A stretch of DNA of 64,000 nt, from positions 1-64,000 of the forward strand of contig JAJFKN010000008.1 of assembly GCA_021773195.1 (NCBI GenBank), given 5' to 3'. Numbering within the stretch: the first letter of the stretch is position 1; the number at the start of each line of letters is the position of its first letter. This document shows, piece after piece, positions 1 to 8,719 of this stretch. This DNA comes from Gammaproteobacteria bacterium. GTDB lineage: Bacteria; Pseudomonadota; Gammaproteobacteria; JAKBBU01. The notes under the pieces were generated by a model. That model was not told where the DNA came from. It was given only the letters and a program-made list of their open reading frames with translations, and ran no database searches. Made by a program: the position numbers and the translations under genes.

Positions 1-838
1 AATTCATATGCATGGATTCGTCACGTAAAATGTATTGGAACTGTTCGGAAGTACCTACCATTTTGTTACGACGGCCCATGGAAAGAATTTGGGTGAAGCC
101 TACATAGAAGAAGATGCCTTCAAATACTACATAGAATGCAATCAAGTCGCGTAATAAACGCTGGTCATCTTCAGGTGTGCCCGTGTGGAAAGTAGCATCG
201 CCTAAGCTTTGAGTAAAGGGTAAAGCCCAAGCAGCTTTACGCGCCACAGCGGGTAATTCCCGATACATATTGAAGACTTCGGCTTCATCCAGACCCAAAC
301 TTTCAATGATGTACTGGTAAGCATGGGTGTGCAAAGCTTCTTCGAAGGCTTGGCGCAATAAGTATTGACGACATTCAGGGTTGGTGATGTGACGATACAC
401 TGCCAAGACTAAGTTGTTCGCTACTAAAGAGTCAGCTGTGGAGAAAAAGCCTAAGTTGCGTTTGATAATTAAGCGTTCATCTTCCGTCAAACCATTAGGA
501 TCACGCCATAACGCTACGTCGGCAGACATATTGATTTCGTTGGGCATCCAATGATTCGCGCAACCATCTAAATATTTCTGCCACGCCCAATGGTATTTAA
601 AAGGGACCAATTGGTTAAGGTCAGCACGGCAGTTGATGATTTGCTTATCGTCTACTTCAATACGACCTGCACCCATTTCTAAATCTTCTAAACCTGTAAC
701 GCCGGTACCTTCGGCTTTCCTGCTACTATCTTCAGAACCGCCATCATCATCTCTGGTAGCCAATTCAGGATCTGCGGCTTTAGGATTTGCAGCGTTGGTT
801 AGTACATTATCCTGTTCGTAATCATCCCAATTTAACAT
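1..838 (-). CDS. nrdB: Ribonucleotide reductase class Ia, beta subunit (C-terminus cut by window edge)
   Basis: Small subunit of aerobic class Ia ribonucleotide reductase, which houses the diiron-tyrosyl radical used by NrdA to make dNDPs. About 279 residues are visible; the gene runs off base 1. The start ATG (complement of 836-838) is preceded by a GGAG ribosome site at about 849-852. A variable acidic N-terminal stretch leads into the ferritin-like fold. Visible iron-site features are the EEALH segment with a radical-type Tyr four residues after the His, and a later FEGIFF segment. The conventional Tyr is present, unlike the Phe of chlamydial NrdB. It follows nrdA by 59 bases on the same strand, so the two are very likely co-transcribed. 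Confidence 0.95.
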   Translation of the reverse strand, partial: MLNWDDYEQDNVLTNAANPKAADPELATRDDDGGSEDSSRKAEGTGVTGLEDLEMGAGRIEVDDKQIINCRADLNQLVPFKYHWAWQKYLDGCANHWMPNEINMSADVALWRDPNGLTEDERLIIKRNLGFFSTADSLVANNLVLAVYRHITNPECRQYLLRQAFEEALHTHAYQYIIESLGLDEAEVFNMYRELPAVARKAAWALPFTQSLGDATFHTGTPEDDQRLLRDLIAFYVVFEGIFFYVGFTQILSMGRRNKMVGTSEQFQYILRDESMHMN

Positions 839-897
839 GTGTATCGTCTCCGTTTATATGCATGAGTGGGTATGGCACAGGGCCATCCCAGAATAAG

Positions 898-3732
898 TTA
901 TTGACAAGCCTCGCAGTCGGGGTCGTCAATGGCGCAAGCTTGGGGCGCAGACACCGGTTGTACCGCATTCAATGTAGTGTCACTGATGGTGGACTTTTCA
1001 GCGTTGGTGGCGCCTAAGCTACGTAAATAATAAGTAGTCTTTAAGCCCATGAGCCAAGCTTGTTTATAAAGCTCATCGAGTTTTTTGCCCGATGGTTCAC
1101 TCATGTAAAGATTCAAAGACTGTGCTTGGTCGAGCCATTTCTGGCGTCGTGAACCCGCTTGCACCAACCATAAAGGGTCCACTTCAAAGGCTGTAGCGTA
1201 GAGAGTTTTCAATTCTTCGGGAACACGGTTAATGGGTTGTACACTACCATTAAAGTATTTCAAATCATTGACCATGACGGAATCCCACATATCCAGTTTC
1301 TTTAGGTCATCCACTAGGTAAGGGTTAATCACGGTAAATTCACCCGATAGGTTGGATTTCACAAATAAGTTTTGGTATGTGGGCTCAATGGATTGAGACA
1401 CACCACAAATATTAGAAATCGTTGCCGTGGGTGCAATGGCCATGGTATTAGAGTTACGCATGCCATTCTTTTTAACTTTTTTGCTTAAGGCTGTCCAATC
1501 AAAATTTTGTGAAGTATCTTGATTGAGGTATTGAGCGCCTCGTTGCTTAGCCAGATTTTCAATGGAGTGGATGGGTAAAATACCTTGGCTCCAGAGAGAC
1601 CCTTCAAAAGTTTCATAACTGCCTCGTTCCACCGCCAAATCACTGGATGCTGTAATGGCAAAGTAACTGACGGCTTCCATGGCTTGGTCAGCAAATTCTA
1701 CAGCTTTATCAGAAGCGTAAGCGGTACGCATTTTATAGAGTGCATCTTGGAAACCCATAATGCCTAAACCAATGGGACGATGCTTCAAGTTGGAATTCTT
1801 AGCCTGGGGCACAGAATAGTAATTAATGTTAATCACGTTATCTAACATACGGATAGCTGTTTTGATGGTTTTTTCCAATTTCTTCACGTTTAAGCCTTTG
1901 GCATCCACGTGAGCAGGTAAGTTGATACTGCCTAAGTTACATACAGCGATTTCTTCTTTAGAGGTATTCAACGTAATTTCCGTACATAGGTTAGAGCTAT
2001 GTACCACACCCGCATGTTGTTGGGGCGAACGTAAATTACAAGGATCTTTAAAGGTCACCCAAGGATGGCCTGTTTCAAACAACATGCCTAATGCCTTACG
2101 CCATAGGGATAAAGCAGGAAGGGTTTTGAAGTTTCTAATTTTGCCTTCTTTGGCTTTCTTCTCATAGCCTAAATAAGCTTTTTCAAAGGCTTTACCAACG
2201 AGGTCATGTAAGTCAGGCGCTTCGTCAGGTGAGAATAAAGTCCAATCGCCTTTTTCCATTACCCGTTGCATGAAAAAGTCATTGATCCAAACAGCGGTAT
2301 TCATGTCATGGGTGCGACGACGTTCATCACCGGTGTTTTTACGCAATTCCAAAAATTCTTCAATATCTTTATGCCAAATTTCTAAGTAAGCCACCACGGC
2401 GCCTTTACGTTTACCGCCTTGGTTGACGGCCACAGCCGTTGCATTAGCTACATTGAGGAAGGGGACAACACCTAAGTACTTACAAAAGGTGCCTTTTATG
2501 TGAGCGACCATGGCACGGATAGGTGTCCAGTCGTTACCGAGACCACCAGCGAATTTAGACAATAAAGCATTGTCGCGAATAGCGCCGAAGATTTCATGCA
2601 AATCATCGGGCACAGTGGTTAAGAAGCAGCTGGATAGTTGAGGTCTTGGCGTACCGGAATTAAATAGGGTCGGCGTGGAGCTCATGTAATCGAAAGAAGA
2701 TAGCAAGTTGTAAAATTCAATAGCCCGTGCTTCACGGTCTTTTTCTTCTACTGCAAGACCCATAGCAACACGCATGAACATGGCTTGGGGCATTTCAAAA
2801 CGTGTATCGTTGGAATGAATAAAATAACGGTCATAGAGGGTTTGCATGCCTAAGAAGGTAAATTGCAAATCCCGTTGTGCGTCTAAAGCTTTGCCCAATT
2901 TATCCAAATCAAAGGTTGCCAAGACAGGGTCTAATAATTCCAATTCAATGCCTTTAACAATATAAGCATTAAAATAACTGCTATATTGCTTGGCCATTTC
3001 ACCTGTGGTTTGGCTGGGTTTCATGCCGAGGAAGGACATGGCTTCACGGCGCAAATCCACTAATAATAAACGCGCAGCCACGTAAGTATGGTTGGGTTCT
3101 TTTTCCACTAAAGTGCGAGCACTCATGATGAGGGCTTTGGCCACATCGGCTTCAGGCACACCATCAAAAAGATTACGCTGTGTATCTTCTATGATGGCCT
3201 TTGGATCTACAGCTTCTAATCCTTGGCAAGCATCTTTGACTAAACGGCTAAGCAGTTTCAGATCCAACGGTACCTGTTTGCCATTTTCGAGGGTCACTTT
3301 CAAGGAAGAAGTAGGATGTGTGTCTTCTGCTTCGCGGGCTTTACGACGCTCTTCACGATAGAGCACGTAAGCACGGGCAGCTTTTTGTTCACCTGCACGC
3401 ATTAAGGACAGTTCCACTTGGTCTTGGATGTCCTCTATATGGATAGTGCCGCCGCCTGAGAGACGACGGTGAAAGGTAGCGGTGATGGCGTGGGCAAGCT
3501 CATCAACGATTTGGTGAATTCGGCTGGAAGCAGCCGCATGACCGGATTCCTTTTCCACAGCCAAAAAGGCTTTAGTAATGGCAATTTTAATTTTTTCTTC
3601 ATCATAGGGTAATAACTTACCGTTACGCTTAATGACGCGTAATTGACCAGGGGCCATAGCCGTCAGCTCAGGGCTGGCGAAATCCGTGTCCATGGTCGCA
3701 CTGCTGCTGGTATCCGTAGAATGGGTGTGCAT
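898..3732 (-). CDS. nrdA: Ribonucleotide reductase class Ia, alpha subunit
   Basis: Catalytic subunit that reduces ribonucleoside diphosphates with NrdB. The protein has 944 residues, longer than the E. coli enzyme (761), because it carries two N-terminal ATP-cone regions (about 33-130 and 143-235). The barrel shows the expected cysteines (SSCFLTT, NLCTEITL, AVCNLGSIN), and the C-terminus ends in a CEAC redox pair that thioredoxin or glutaredoxin would reduce. The start ATG follows GGAG. The promoter region carries a pair of NrdR-box-like palindromes, so repression by NrdR is expected. Long two-cone NrdA forms are known from several gammaproteobacteria and chlamydiae. Confidence 0.97.
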   Translation of the reverse strand: MHTHSTDTSSSATMDTDFASPELTAMAPGQLRVIKRNGKLLPYDEEKIKIAITKAFLAVEKESGHAAASSRIHQIVDELAHAITATFHRRLSGGGTIHIEDIQDQVELSLMRAGEQKAARAYVLYREERRKAREAEDTHPTSSLKVTLENGKQVPLDLKLLSRLVKDACQGLEAVDPKAIIEDTQRNLFDGVPEADVAKALIMSARTLVEKEPNHTYVAARLLLVDLRREAMSFLGMKPSQTTGEMAKQYSSYFNAYIVKGIELELLDPVLATFDLDKLGKALDAQRDLQFTFLGMQTLYDRYFIHSNDTRFEMPQAMFMRVAMGLAVEEKDREARAIEFYNLLSSFDYMSSTPTLFNSGTPRPQLSSCFLTTVPDDLHEIFGAIRDNALLSKFAGGLGNDWTPIRAMVAHIKGTFCKYLGVVPFLNVANATAVAVNQGGKRKGAVVAYLEIWHKDIEEFLELRKNTGDERRRTHDMNTAVWINDFFMQRVMEKGDWTLFSPDEAPDLHDLVGKAFEKAYLGYEKKAKEGKIRNFKTLPALSLWRKALGMLFETGHPWVTFKDPCNLRSPQQHAGVVHSSNLCTEITLNTSKEEIAVCNLGSINLPAHVDAKGLNVKKLEKTIKTAIRMLDNVININYYSVPQAKNSNLKHRPIGLGIMGFQDALYKMRTAYASDKAVEFADQAMEAVSYFAITASSDLAVERGSYETFEGSLWSQGILPIHSIENLAKQRGAQYLNQDTSQNFDWTALSKKVKKNGMRNSNTMAIAPTATISNICGVSQSIEPTYQNLFVKSNLSGEFTVINPYLVDDLKKLDMWDSVMVNDLKYFNGSVQPINRVPEELKTLYATAFEVDPLWLVQAGSRRQKWLDQAQSLNLYMSEPSGKKLDELYKQAWLMGLKTTYYLRSLGATNAEKSTISDTTLNAVQPVSAPQACAIDDPDCEACQ

Positions 3733-3779
3733 ATATTCTCCAGTAAAAGGGCTAGAATTCTCAAAATTCGGTTAAAAAC

Positions 3780-3851
3780 TGTATACTTTAATTTTACCAT
3801 AAAACCCAACATATTGGGGTTGTAAGTGGCATAGGCCCCAAGATAGTGGGT
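3780..3851 (-). promoter_or_regulatory. nrdA promoter with two NrdR-box-like palindromes
   Basis: Two related palindromes, CCCAACATATTGGG (3805-3818) and CCCAAGATAGTGGG (3837-3850), lie 32 bp apart, three helical turns. Their cores match the NrdR consensus core CWATATATWG at 9/10 and 8/10 on the minus strand. A plausible -35 (TTGGGT, 3804-3809) overlaps the proximal box, with -10 TATACA at 3780-3785 and an 18-base spacer, which fits repression by steric block. NrdR boxes usually occur as such phased pairs. The assignment is by pattern only, but nrdR itself is encoded at 52940-53416. Confidence 0.72.
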
Positions 3852-3889
3852 TTCTTTTTGAAATACAAGACAATAAACTGGGGGCAACT

Positions 3890-3982
3890 TGTGGATATCT
3901 TGTGGGGAAAATTTTCATGAAAAAACCCTTCAATATTTACAGCAACTTAGCTGCTATTGGCCAAGGATCTTGCTGTGGAAAA
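3890..3982 (-). promoter_or_regulatory. DnaA-box-like sites upstream of nrdA
   Basis: TGTGGATAT (3890-3898) and TGTGGAAAA (3974-3982), read on the minus strand, are ATATCCACA (one mismatch to TTATCCACA) and TTTTCCACA (fits TTWTNCACA). DnaA boxes regulate nrdAB in E. coli, so the location is meaningful, but such short motifs also occur by chance. The rest of the 489-base gap 3733-4221 holds the NrdR boxes and a dispersed repeat; no convincing gene was seen in it. Confidence 0.3.
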
Positions 3983-4104
3983 AGGAATTCTTTTCGGAGA
4001 AGACGCACATTTGGGTCGGCAAAGATGTGGTGAGGGATTTTCCAGTTGGCGCCATATTAACAAGGTTATTGAGCATACCAAATGGTAGGTTTTGTATAAG
4101 CACC

Positions 4105-4218
4105 GTCTTCCTGGAATTTTGCGAGCTGTCCCCTCAGGGGAAACAAAATGTCCAGGACCCAGAGCAGCATTAACGATAGTCTGGCTCCTGCGCCTTCGCG
4201 CAGGATGACGGCATTTTT
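4105..4218. repeat. Dispersed repeat with perfect hairpin
   Basis: It begins with an 18-base core (GTCTTCCTGGAATTTTGC) also found at 41450-41467 and, with one change, at 26611-26628. It continues with a TCCAGGA(T/C)CCAGAGC segment shared with the 41.5 kb copy and ends with a perfect 8-bp hairpin (TCCTGCGC/GCGCAGGA, 4186-4205). It sits directly after the stop codon of the cystathionine enzyme gene and may act as its 3' stem-loop, but no T-run follows in that direction. Confidence 0.7.
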
Positions 4219-4221
4219 GTC

Positions 4222-5385
4222 TTACATGGCATCCAGCGCCTTCTGCAAATCCGCTTGTAAATCTTTCACATCTTCTACTCCCACGGAAATGCGCACTAAG
4301 CTATCGCTGATGCCTAAGGCTGCCCGTTGTTCGGAAGGGATAGATGCGTGAGTCATGATGGCGGGATGTTCGATAAGGCTTTCAACACCGCCGAGGCTTT
4401 CGGCTAAGGTAAATAGAGAGCAAGCTTCTAAAAAGCGTCGGGCTTCTTCTAATTCACCCTGTAGGATGATGGTGATCATGCCGCCGAAATCATCCATTTG
4501 TTGCTTAGCGAGTTTATGCTGTGGATGGGAAGGCAAGCCTGGGTAGTATACGGCTTTCACTTGAGATTGTTTTTCCAACCATTTGGCTAAGTGGCGTGCA
4601 TTTTCACAATGGCGTTGCATACGCAGGGCTAGAGTTTTAGTGCCGCGTAAAGCTAAATAGCTATCCATAGGAGATGCAATGGCACCTACGGCGTTTTGCA
4701 AAAAGGTCATGCGCTCGGCCAATTCTGCATTATCGCCCACAACAACAATGCCACCAATCACATCGGAATGTCCATTAATGTATTTGGATGCAGAATGCAG
4801 GACGATATCACAACCCAATTCTAAAGGTCGTTGCAACATGGGGCTGGCGAAAGTGTTATCTACTACAGTAATAATATTTTTTGCCTTGGCGATTTTCACA
4901 ATGGCAGCGATATCGGCTAGTTTTAACAGAGGATTAGTCGGCGTTTCCAACCAAATCATTTTCGTCTTAGACGTAATAGCTTTTTCCAAAGCGCTGAGAT
5001 CCGATAAATCCACATAGGAAAAATCCAATCCTGCTGAATGTTGTTTTACTTTATCAAATAAACGAAAAGTACCGCCATAGAGATCATCCATGGCAATCAC
5101 ATGGTCGCCCGTATTCAATAATTCCAACACCGTACTGGTGGCCGCTAAACCCGAGGCGAAGGCAAAACCTGCCGTACCTGATTCCAAGTTAGCAATACAA
5201 CGCTCGTAGGCATAACGAGTGGGATTATGAGAACGGGAATATTCAAAACCTTGGTGTTCGCCCGGGCTTTTTTGCGCGTAGGTGGAAGACACACAAATGG
5301 GAGGCATTACGGCACCTGTAGTAGGGTCGACACTTTGGCCGCCGTGGATGGTTCGGGTTTGCAGAGCAAGTTTATCTTTGGCCAT
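4222..5385 (-). CDS. Cystathionine gamma-synthase / gamma-lyase family PLP enzyme
   Basis: Trans-sulfuration enzyme of the Cys/Met-metabolism PLP family, 387 residues, the usual length. Family signatures include the RTIHGGQ N-terminus, the YSRSHNPTR segment, the ETPTNP motif, VVDNTFASP, and the PLP lysine in SASKYINGHSD. The C-terminal SLGGVESLIEHPA..TH segment is typical of cystathionine gamma-synthase and gamma-lyase. Sequence alone does not settle whether it makes cystathionine (MetB) or cleaves it. No other methionine gene is adjacent; it is a single-gene unit convergent with nothing and divergent from the SulP gene. Confidence 0.9.
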   Translation of the reverse strand: MAKDKLALQTRTIHGGQSVDPTTGAVMPPICVSSTYAQKSPGEHQGFEYSRSHNPTRYAYERCIANLESGTAGFAFASGLAATSTVLELLNTGDHVIAMDDLYGGTFRLFDKVKQHSAGLDFSYVDLSDLSALEKAITSKTKMIWLETPTNPLLKLADIAAIVKIAKAKNIITVVDNTFASPMLQRPLELGCDIVLHSASKYINGHSDVIGGIVVVGDNAELAERMTFLQNAVGAIASPMDSYLALRGTKTLALRMQRHCENARHLAKWLEKQSQVKAVYYPGLPSHPQHKLAKQQMDDFGGMITIILQGELEEARRFLEACSLFTLAESLGGVESLIEHPAIMTHASIPSEQRAALGISDSLVRISVGVEDVKDLQADLQKALDAM

Positions 5386-5563
5386 GGGATTCCTCTAGGT
5401 CTTCTATGTGAAGCCCCCAGTTTATGGGGCTTACCGGGATGGGTCAAGAACTTGTAACCAATTGATTTTAAATGAATTTATTTGGCGAGATGCTTTCAGC
5501 CTGGGTAAAGGGATAATTCGTTACTATACTCCCCATAGATATGTGTCTATTAAATGATCATAT

Positions 5564-7765
5564 ATGGCATTCAAGAAAACGATTATTATGAGTGAAAAGA
5601 ACACTTGGCTTGGGAATATCATTGCGGGGGCGTTAACGGGAATCTTGTTAGCGACAGTGGCTGTGGCCATTGCTGCATTGGTATTTAGTGGGCCTTTATC
5701 AACGCTTATTTTACCGGGGGTGGTCATCGCTCTCGTGAGCGCCATCATTTTAAATTTAGTCAATCTTATTTGGGGCCAATGTCGTTTTATTGTGTTAGGT
5801 CCACAGGATACCTTTGCCGTCATCGCAGCACTGTTGGCCGCCTCCATCGTGGGCGATATGCCCACCAGCGACATGAGTAGTATTTTTGTTACGGTGGTAG
5901 TGTCTTTGGCCTTAATGTCTTTGTTGCTAGGTATTGTCATGGCTTCTTTAGGGGTACTACGTTTGGGTAATATCATTCAGTTTATTCCCTACCCTGTCAT
6001 TGGCGGTTTCTTAGCCGGGACGGGGATTTTGATTTTATTGGGCGCCAGTAAAGTATTAACGGGAATGGATCCCAGCATGGAAAACATCCCTAAGTTATTT
6101 GACCATCCAACGTTACTCTTTTGGGGCCCAGCCTTCCTCTATGCTTTATTCATGTTGATTGTTTCTGAAAAAACACAAAATGCATTGTTATTTCCCGTGC
6201 TCTTGGCTTTGTTAGTGGGATTGTTTTATTTATTCGTTTTATTTTCTCCTCTGGATATGAAAAAAGCCATGGATATGGGGTTATTGCTAGGCCCATTCCA
6301 GCAGGGTGAAACCTTGCCGATGCATGCCTATGCTAAGTTGAGTAGCGTTAACTGGACCACTGTGACGAATCACATGCCGGATTATTTTGTTGCCGTAATT
6401 TTGGGTTGTATTTCATTACTGTTAAATGTCAGCAGTATTGAAGTGGGGACAAAGAAAGATTTGAAAATTAATAGTGAATTAAAAGTCTCAGGGATTGGTA
6501 ATGTTTTTGTGGGCTTGCTAGGTGGTTTTGGTGGTTATCATCTATTAGGATTAACTACCGTGAGTCATAAGTTAGGCGTGCGGAGTTATTTGGCCCCCAT
6601 CAGTATGATGGCTGTATGTACGTTGGTATTGATATTTGGCATTTCTTACTTGCAATTTTTACCGCGCATGCTTATGGGCAGCTTTCTGGCTTTTCTCGGG
6701 TTTTATTTTGTATATCAATGGTTGGTATTGTCTTTTCAGAAACTGGCTATTTATGATTACTTCATTATTATTTTTATTGCTTTTTGCATCGTTTATCAGG
6801 GATTGATATCAGGTGTTCTCTTAGGAATCATGGCAGCATTGGTGATTTTTGTCATTCAGTACAGCCGTACCATAATCGTTAAAAATCGTTTGACGGGTAA
6901 AGCCATAAAAAGTAAAAGAGAGCGTGCAAGCTACGAAACAAACCTATTAACGCAATATGGCGACGAAGTTTATGTGTTAATCCTTCAGGGGTACTTATTT
7001 TTTGGCAATGTCAATATCATCCTGCATCAAGTAATAGATGCTATCGATGACTCTAATCGACCTATTAAATACGTTATTTTAGATTTTAATGCTGTCAGTG
7101 GTATTGATATATCGGCGCGTTATAGCTTTAGTAAATTATCACGTTACTGTATCAAGAATCATGTGTTCCTTGTATATTCTGGCCTGTCGAAAGAATCAGG
7201 GCGTTCGATGGTGTCAGAGTTACGCAGTTATCATTTGCAATACATTAAGCAATTCCCTGTGTTTGATGAAGCCTTGAATTGGTGTGAAGAAGGGTTGATC
7301 AAGCATTATAAAAGGACGTCACGGGAGTTTGTGTTTGCCAATGAGTTGGCGACGCTATTCCCAAGAGTTCAAGATATCGATAGTTTCATTCAATGTTTTA
7401 TCCCTTGCGAATACCATAAGGATGACATCATTTATCGCGAAGGGGATCCTTCAGACGATATGTATATCATAGAAATAGGCAGTGTCAATGTGATTGTGGG
7501 GGGCAATGCCAACCGTACGGCGGTGATTAAGATCCTGGGCCCTGGTGCCATCATTGGCGAAATGGGGCTTTTTCTGGACATTGCTCGCAGTGCCACGGTC
7601 ATCGCGAAAGAGGATTGTCTGGTTCATCGCCTCACACGCTCAGCCCTGCAGGAATTAGAAGAACGTGACCCCACTATGGCTAAATCCCTGTATCATGGCT
7701 TGTTTTGTATTCTCGCGAAGCGTTTGGTTGACTCCAACCAGCTCATCAAACAGCTCAGCCAGTAA
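5564..7765 (+). CDS. SulP-family anion transporter fused to STAS and cyclic-nucleotide-binding domains
   Basis: Inner-membrane SulP/SLC26-type transporter of 733 residues. About 12 hydrophobic segments occupy residues 15-430, followed by a STAS domain (about 465-575) and a C-terminal CRP-type cyclic-nucleotide fold (about 605-725). The latter keeps the phosphate-binding cassette: GE at about 664, then RSATV at about 676, so nucleotide binding is plausible. Substrate is unknown; sulfate, bicarbonate and dicarboxylates are all known for the family. The start is uncertain: ATG at 5564 has no clear ribosome site, and ATG at 5588 is an alternative. The three-part architecture suggests transport gated by a cyclic nucleotide (inference). 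Confidence 0.88.
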   Translation: MAFKKTIIMSEKNTWLGNIIAGALTGILLATVAVAIAALVFSGPLSTLILPGVVIALVSAIILNLVNLIWGQCRFIVLGPQDTFAVIAALLAASIVGDMPTSDMSSIFVTVVVSLALMSLLLGIVMASLGVLRLGNIIQFIPYPVIGGFLAGTGILILLGASKVLTGMDPSMENIPKLFDHPTLLFWGPAFLYALFMLIVSEKTQNALLFPVLLALLVGLFYLFVLFSPLDMKKAMDMGLLLGPFQQGETLPMHAYAKLSSVNWTTVTNHMPDYFVAVILGCISLLLNVSSIEVGTKKDLKINSELKVSGIGNVFVGLLGGFGGYHLLGLTTVSHKLGVRSYLAPISMMAVCTLVLIFGISYLQFLPRMLMGSFLAFLGFYFVYQWLVLSFQKLAIYDYFIIIFIAFCIVYQGLISGVLLGIMAALVIFVIQYSRTIIVKNRLTGKAIKSKRERASYETNLLTQYGDEVYVLILQGYLFFGNVNIILHQVIDAIDDSNRPIKYVILDFNAVSGIDISARYSFSKLSRYCIKNHVFLVYSGLSKESGRSMVSELRSYHLQYIKQFPVFDEALNWCEEGLIKHYKRTSREFVFANELATLFPRVQDIDSFIQCFIPCEYHKDDIIYREGDPSDDMYIIEIGSVNVIVGGNANRTAVIKILGPGAIIGEMGLFLDIARSATVIAKEDCLVHRLTRSALQELEERDPTMAKSLYHGLFCILAKRLVDSNQLIKQLSQ

Positions 7766-7890
7766 AAACTCGGCAAATTCCCCTAGGCTTATGTCTTAAC
7801 TTCAGGCAGAATGGGGCCTATTTCTAGAAAGGGCCCAGGGGCTCGGGCTCTGAGATTTTTAAGCTGAAACAACGGAGAAGGTAAGACGCT

Positions 7891-8658
7891 ATGAAATTAA
7901 AAGCATTAGTACTTGGTGTAATGGGATTTGCGGTGGCACAAGCCTACGCAGTACAGCCTGCAAGCAATAGCGCGGCAGCACCTCAAAACGACAAGGAAAA
8001 GTTAAGTTATACCATCGGTTACGACATGGGTGACAATTTTAAATCACAACAGATTAATGTTGACCCAAATTATCTTATGAAGGGTATTACTGATGGCATG
8101 GGTGGCAACACGCCTATTATGACCAAACAGCAAATGGAGGATACTTTGATCGGTTTCCAAAAACAATTATTGGCTAAACGTGCCGATAAATTTAAAGATT
8201 CCAGCGCGCAGAATGGTAAAGAAGGCGAAAGTTTCTTAGCTGCCAATAAAACCAAGCCTGGCGTGGAAACCTTACCTAGTGGCTTGCAATACAAAGTTAT
8301 GACTCCAGGTACAGGCGCTAGTCCTACCATGAAAGATACCGTTACGGTGGATTACGCGGGTACATTCATTAACGGTAAAGAATTTGATAGTTCTTACAAG
8401 CGCGGTCGCGCAGCTACCTTCCCATTAACGGAAGTGATTCCTGGCTGGCAAGAAGCGTTGACTCATATGAAAACCGGCGCCACATGGGAAGTCTATGTGC
8501 CAGCTAAGTTAGCTTATGGTGATCGTGTTATGGGCCCTATTGGTCCTAACCAAACGTTGATTTTCAAAATTCATTTGATCAACATTAAAGGTGGTGACAA
8601 TGCCGTTGCCGGTGCTACACCAGCAGCAACGCCTGCTAGCACACCTGCAACAAACTAG
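7891..8658 (+). CDS. mip: Mip-like FKBP-type peptidyl-prolyl isomerase, exported
   Basis: Periplasmic or surface prolyl isomerase of 255 residues. A signal peptide (cleavage after about residue 20, AQAYA) is followed by an FKBP_N dimerisation region (about 35-120, beginning LSYTIGYDMGDNFKSQ) and the FKBP catalytic domain (about 145-235: VTVDYAGTFINGKEFDSSY, VIPGWQEAL, AKLAYGD). An Ala/Thr/Pro-rich tail ends the protein. This is the layout of Legionella Mip and E. coli FkpA. GGAGAAGG lies ahead of the ATG and a strong terminator follows. In Legionella and Coxiella, Mip homologues aid intracellular infection; that role here is inferred. Confidence 0.9.
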   Translation: MKLKALVLGVMGFAVAQAYAVQPASNSAAAPQNDKEKLSYTIGYDMGDNFKSQQINVDPNYLMKGITDGMGGNTPIMTKQQMEDTLIGFQKQLLAKRADKFKDSSAQNGKEGESFLAANKTKPGVETLPSGLQYKVMTPGTGASPTMKDTVTVDYAGTFINGKEFDSSYKRGRAATFPLTEVIPGWQEALTHMKTGATWEVYVPAKLAYGDRVMGPIGPNQTLIFKIHLINIKGGDNAVAGATPAATPASTPATN

Positions 8659-8671
8659 AGTTTGAACGACT

Positions 8672-8707
8672 CCCCATACTTCCTTTGGAAGTATGGGGTT
8701 TTGTTTT
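8672..8707 (+). terminator. Rho-independent terminator after the Mip-like gene
   Basis: A perfect 12-bp stem (8672-8683 with 8687-8698), a TTT loop, and then TTTTGTTTTT. It closes the Mip-like transcript. Because the first ATG of the ampG frame (8693) lies inside this stem, the true ampG start must be further downstream. Confidence 0.95.
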
Positions 8708-8719
8708 TCTCACACCCTG

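Noticed and set aside
3643..4351. Several short frames in and around the nrdA upstream region
   Set aside because: They overlap NrdR and DnaA-like sites, a repeat, or the end of the cystathionine enzyme gene, and show no protein family pattern.
5524..5976. 150-residue minus-strand frame opposite the start of the SulP gene
   Set aside because: It lies entirely antisense to a well-supported transporter gene, has Lys/Thr-rich shadow composition, and has no domain.
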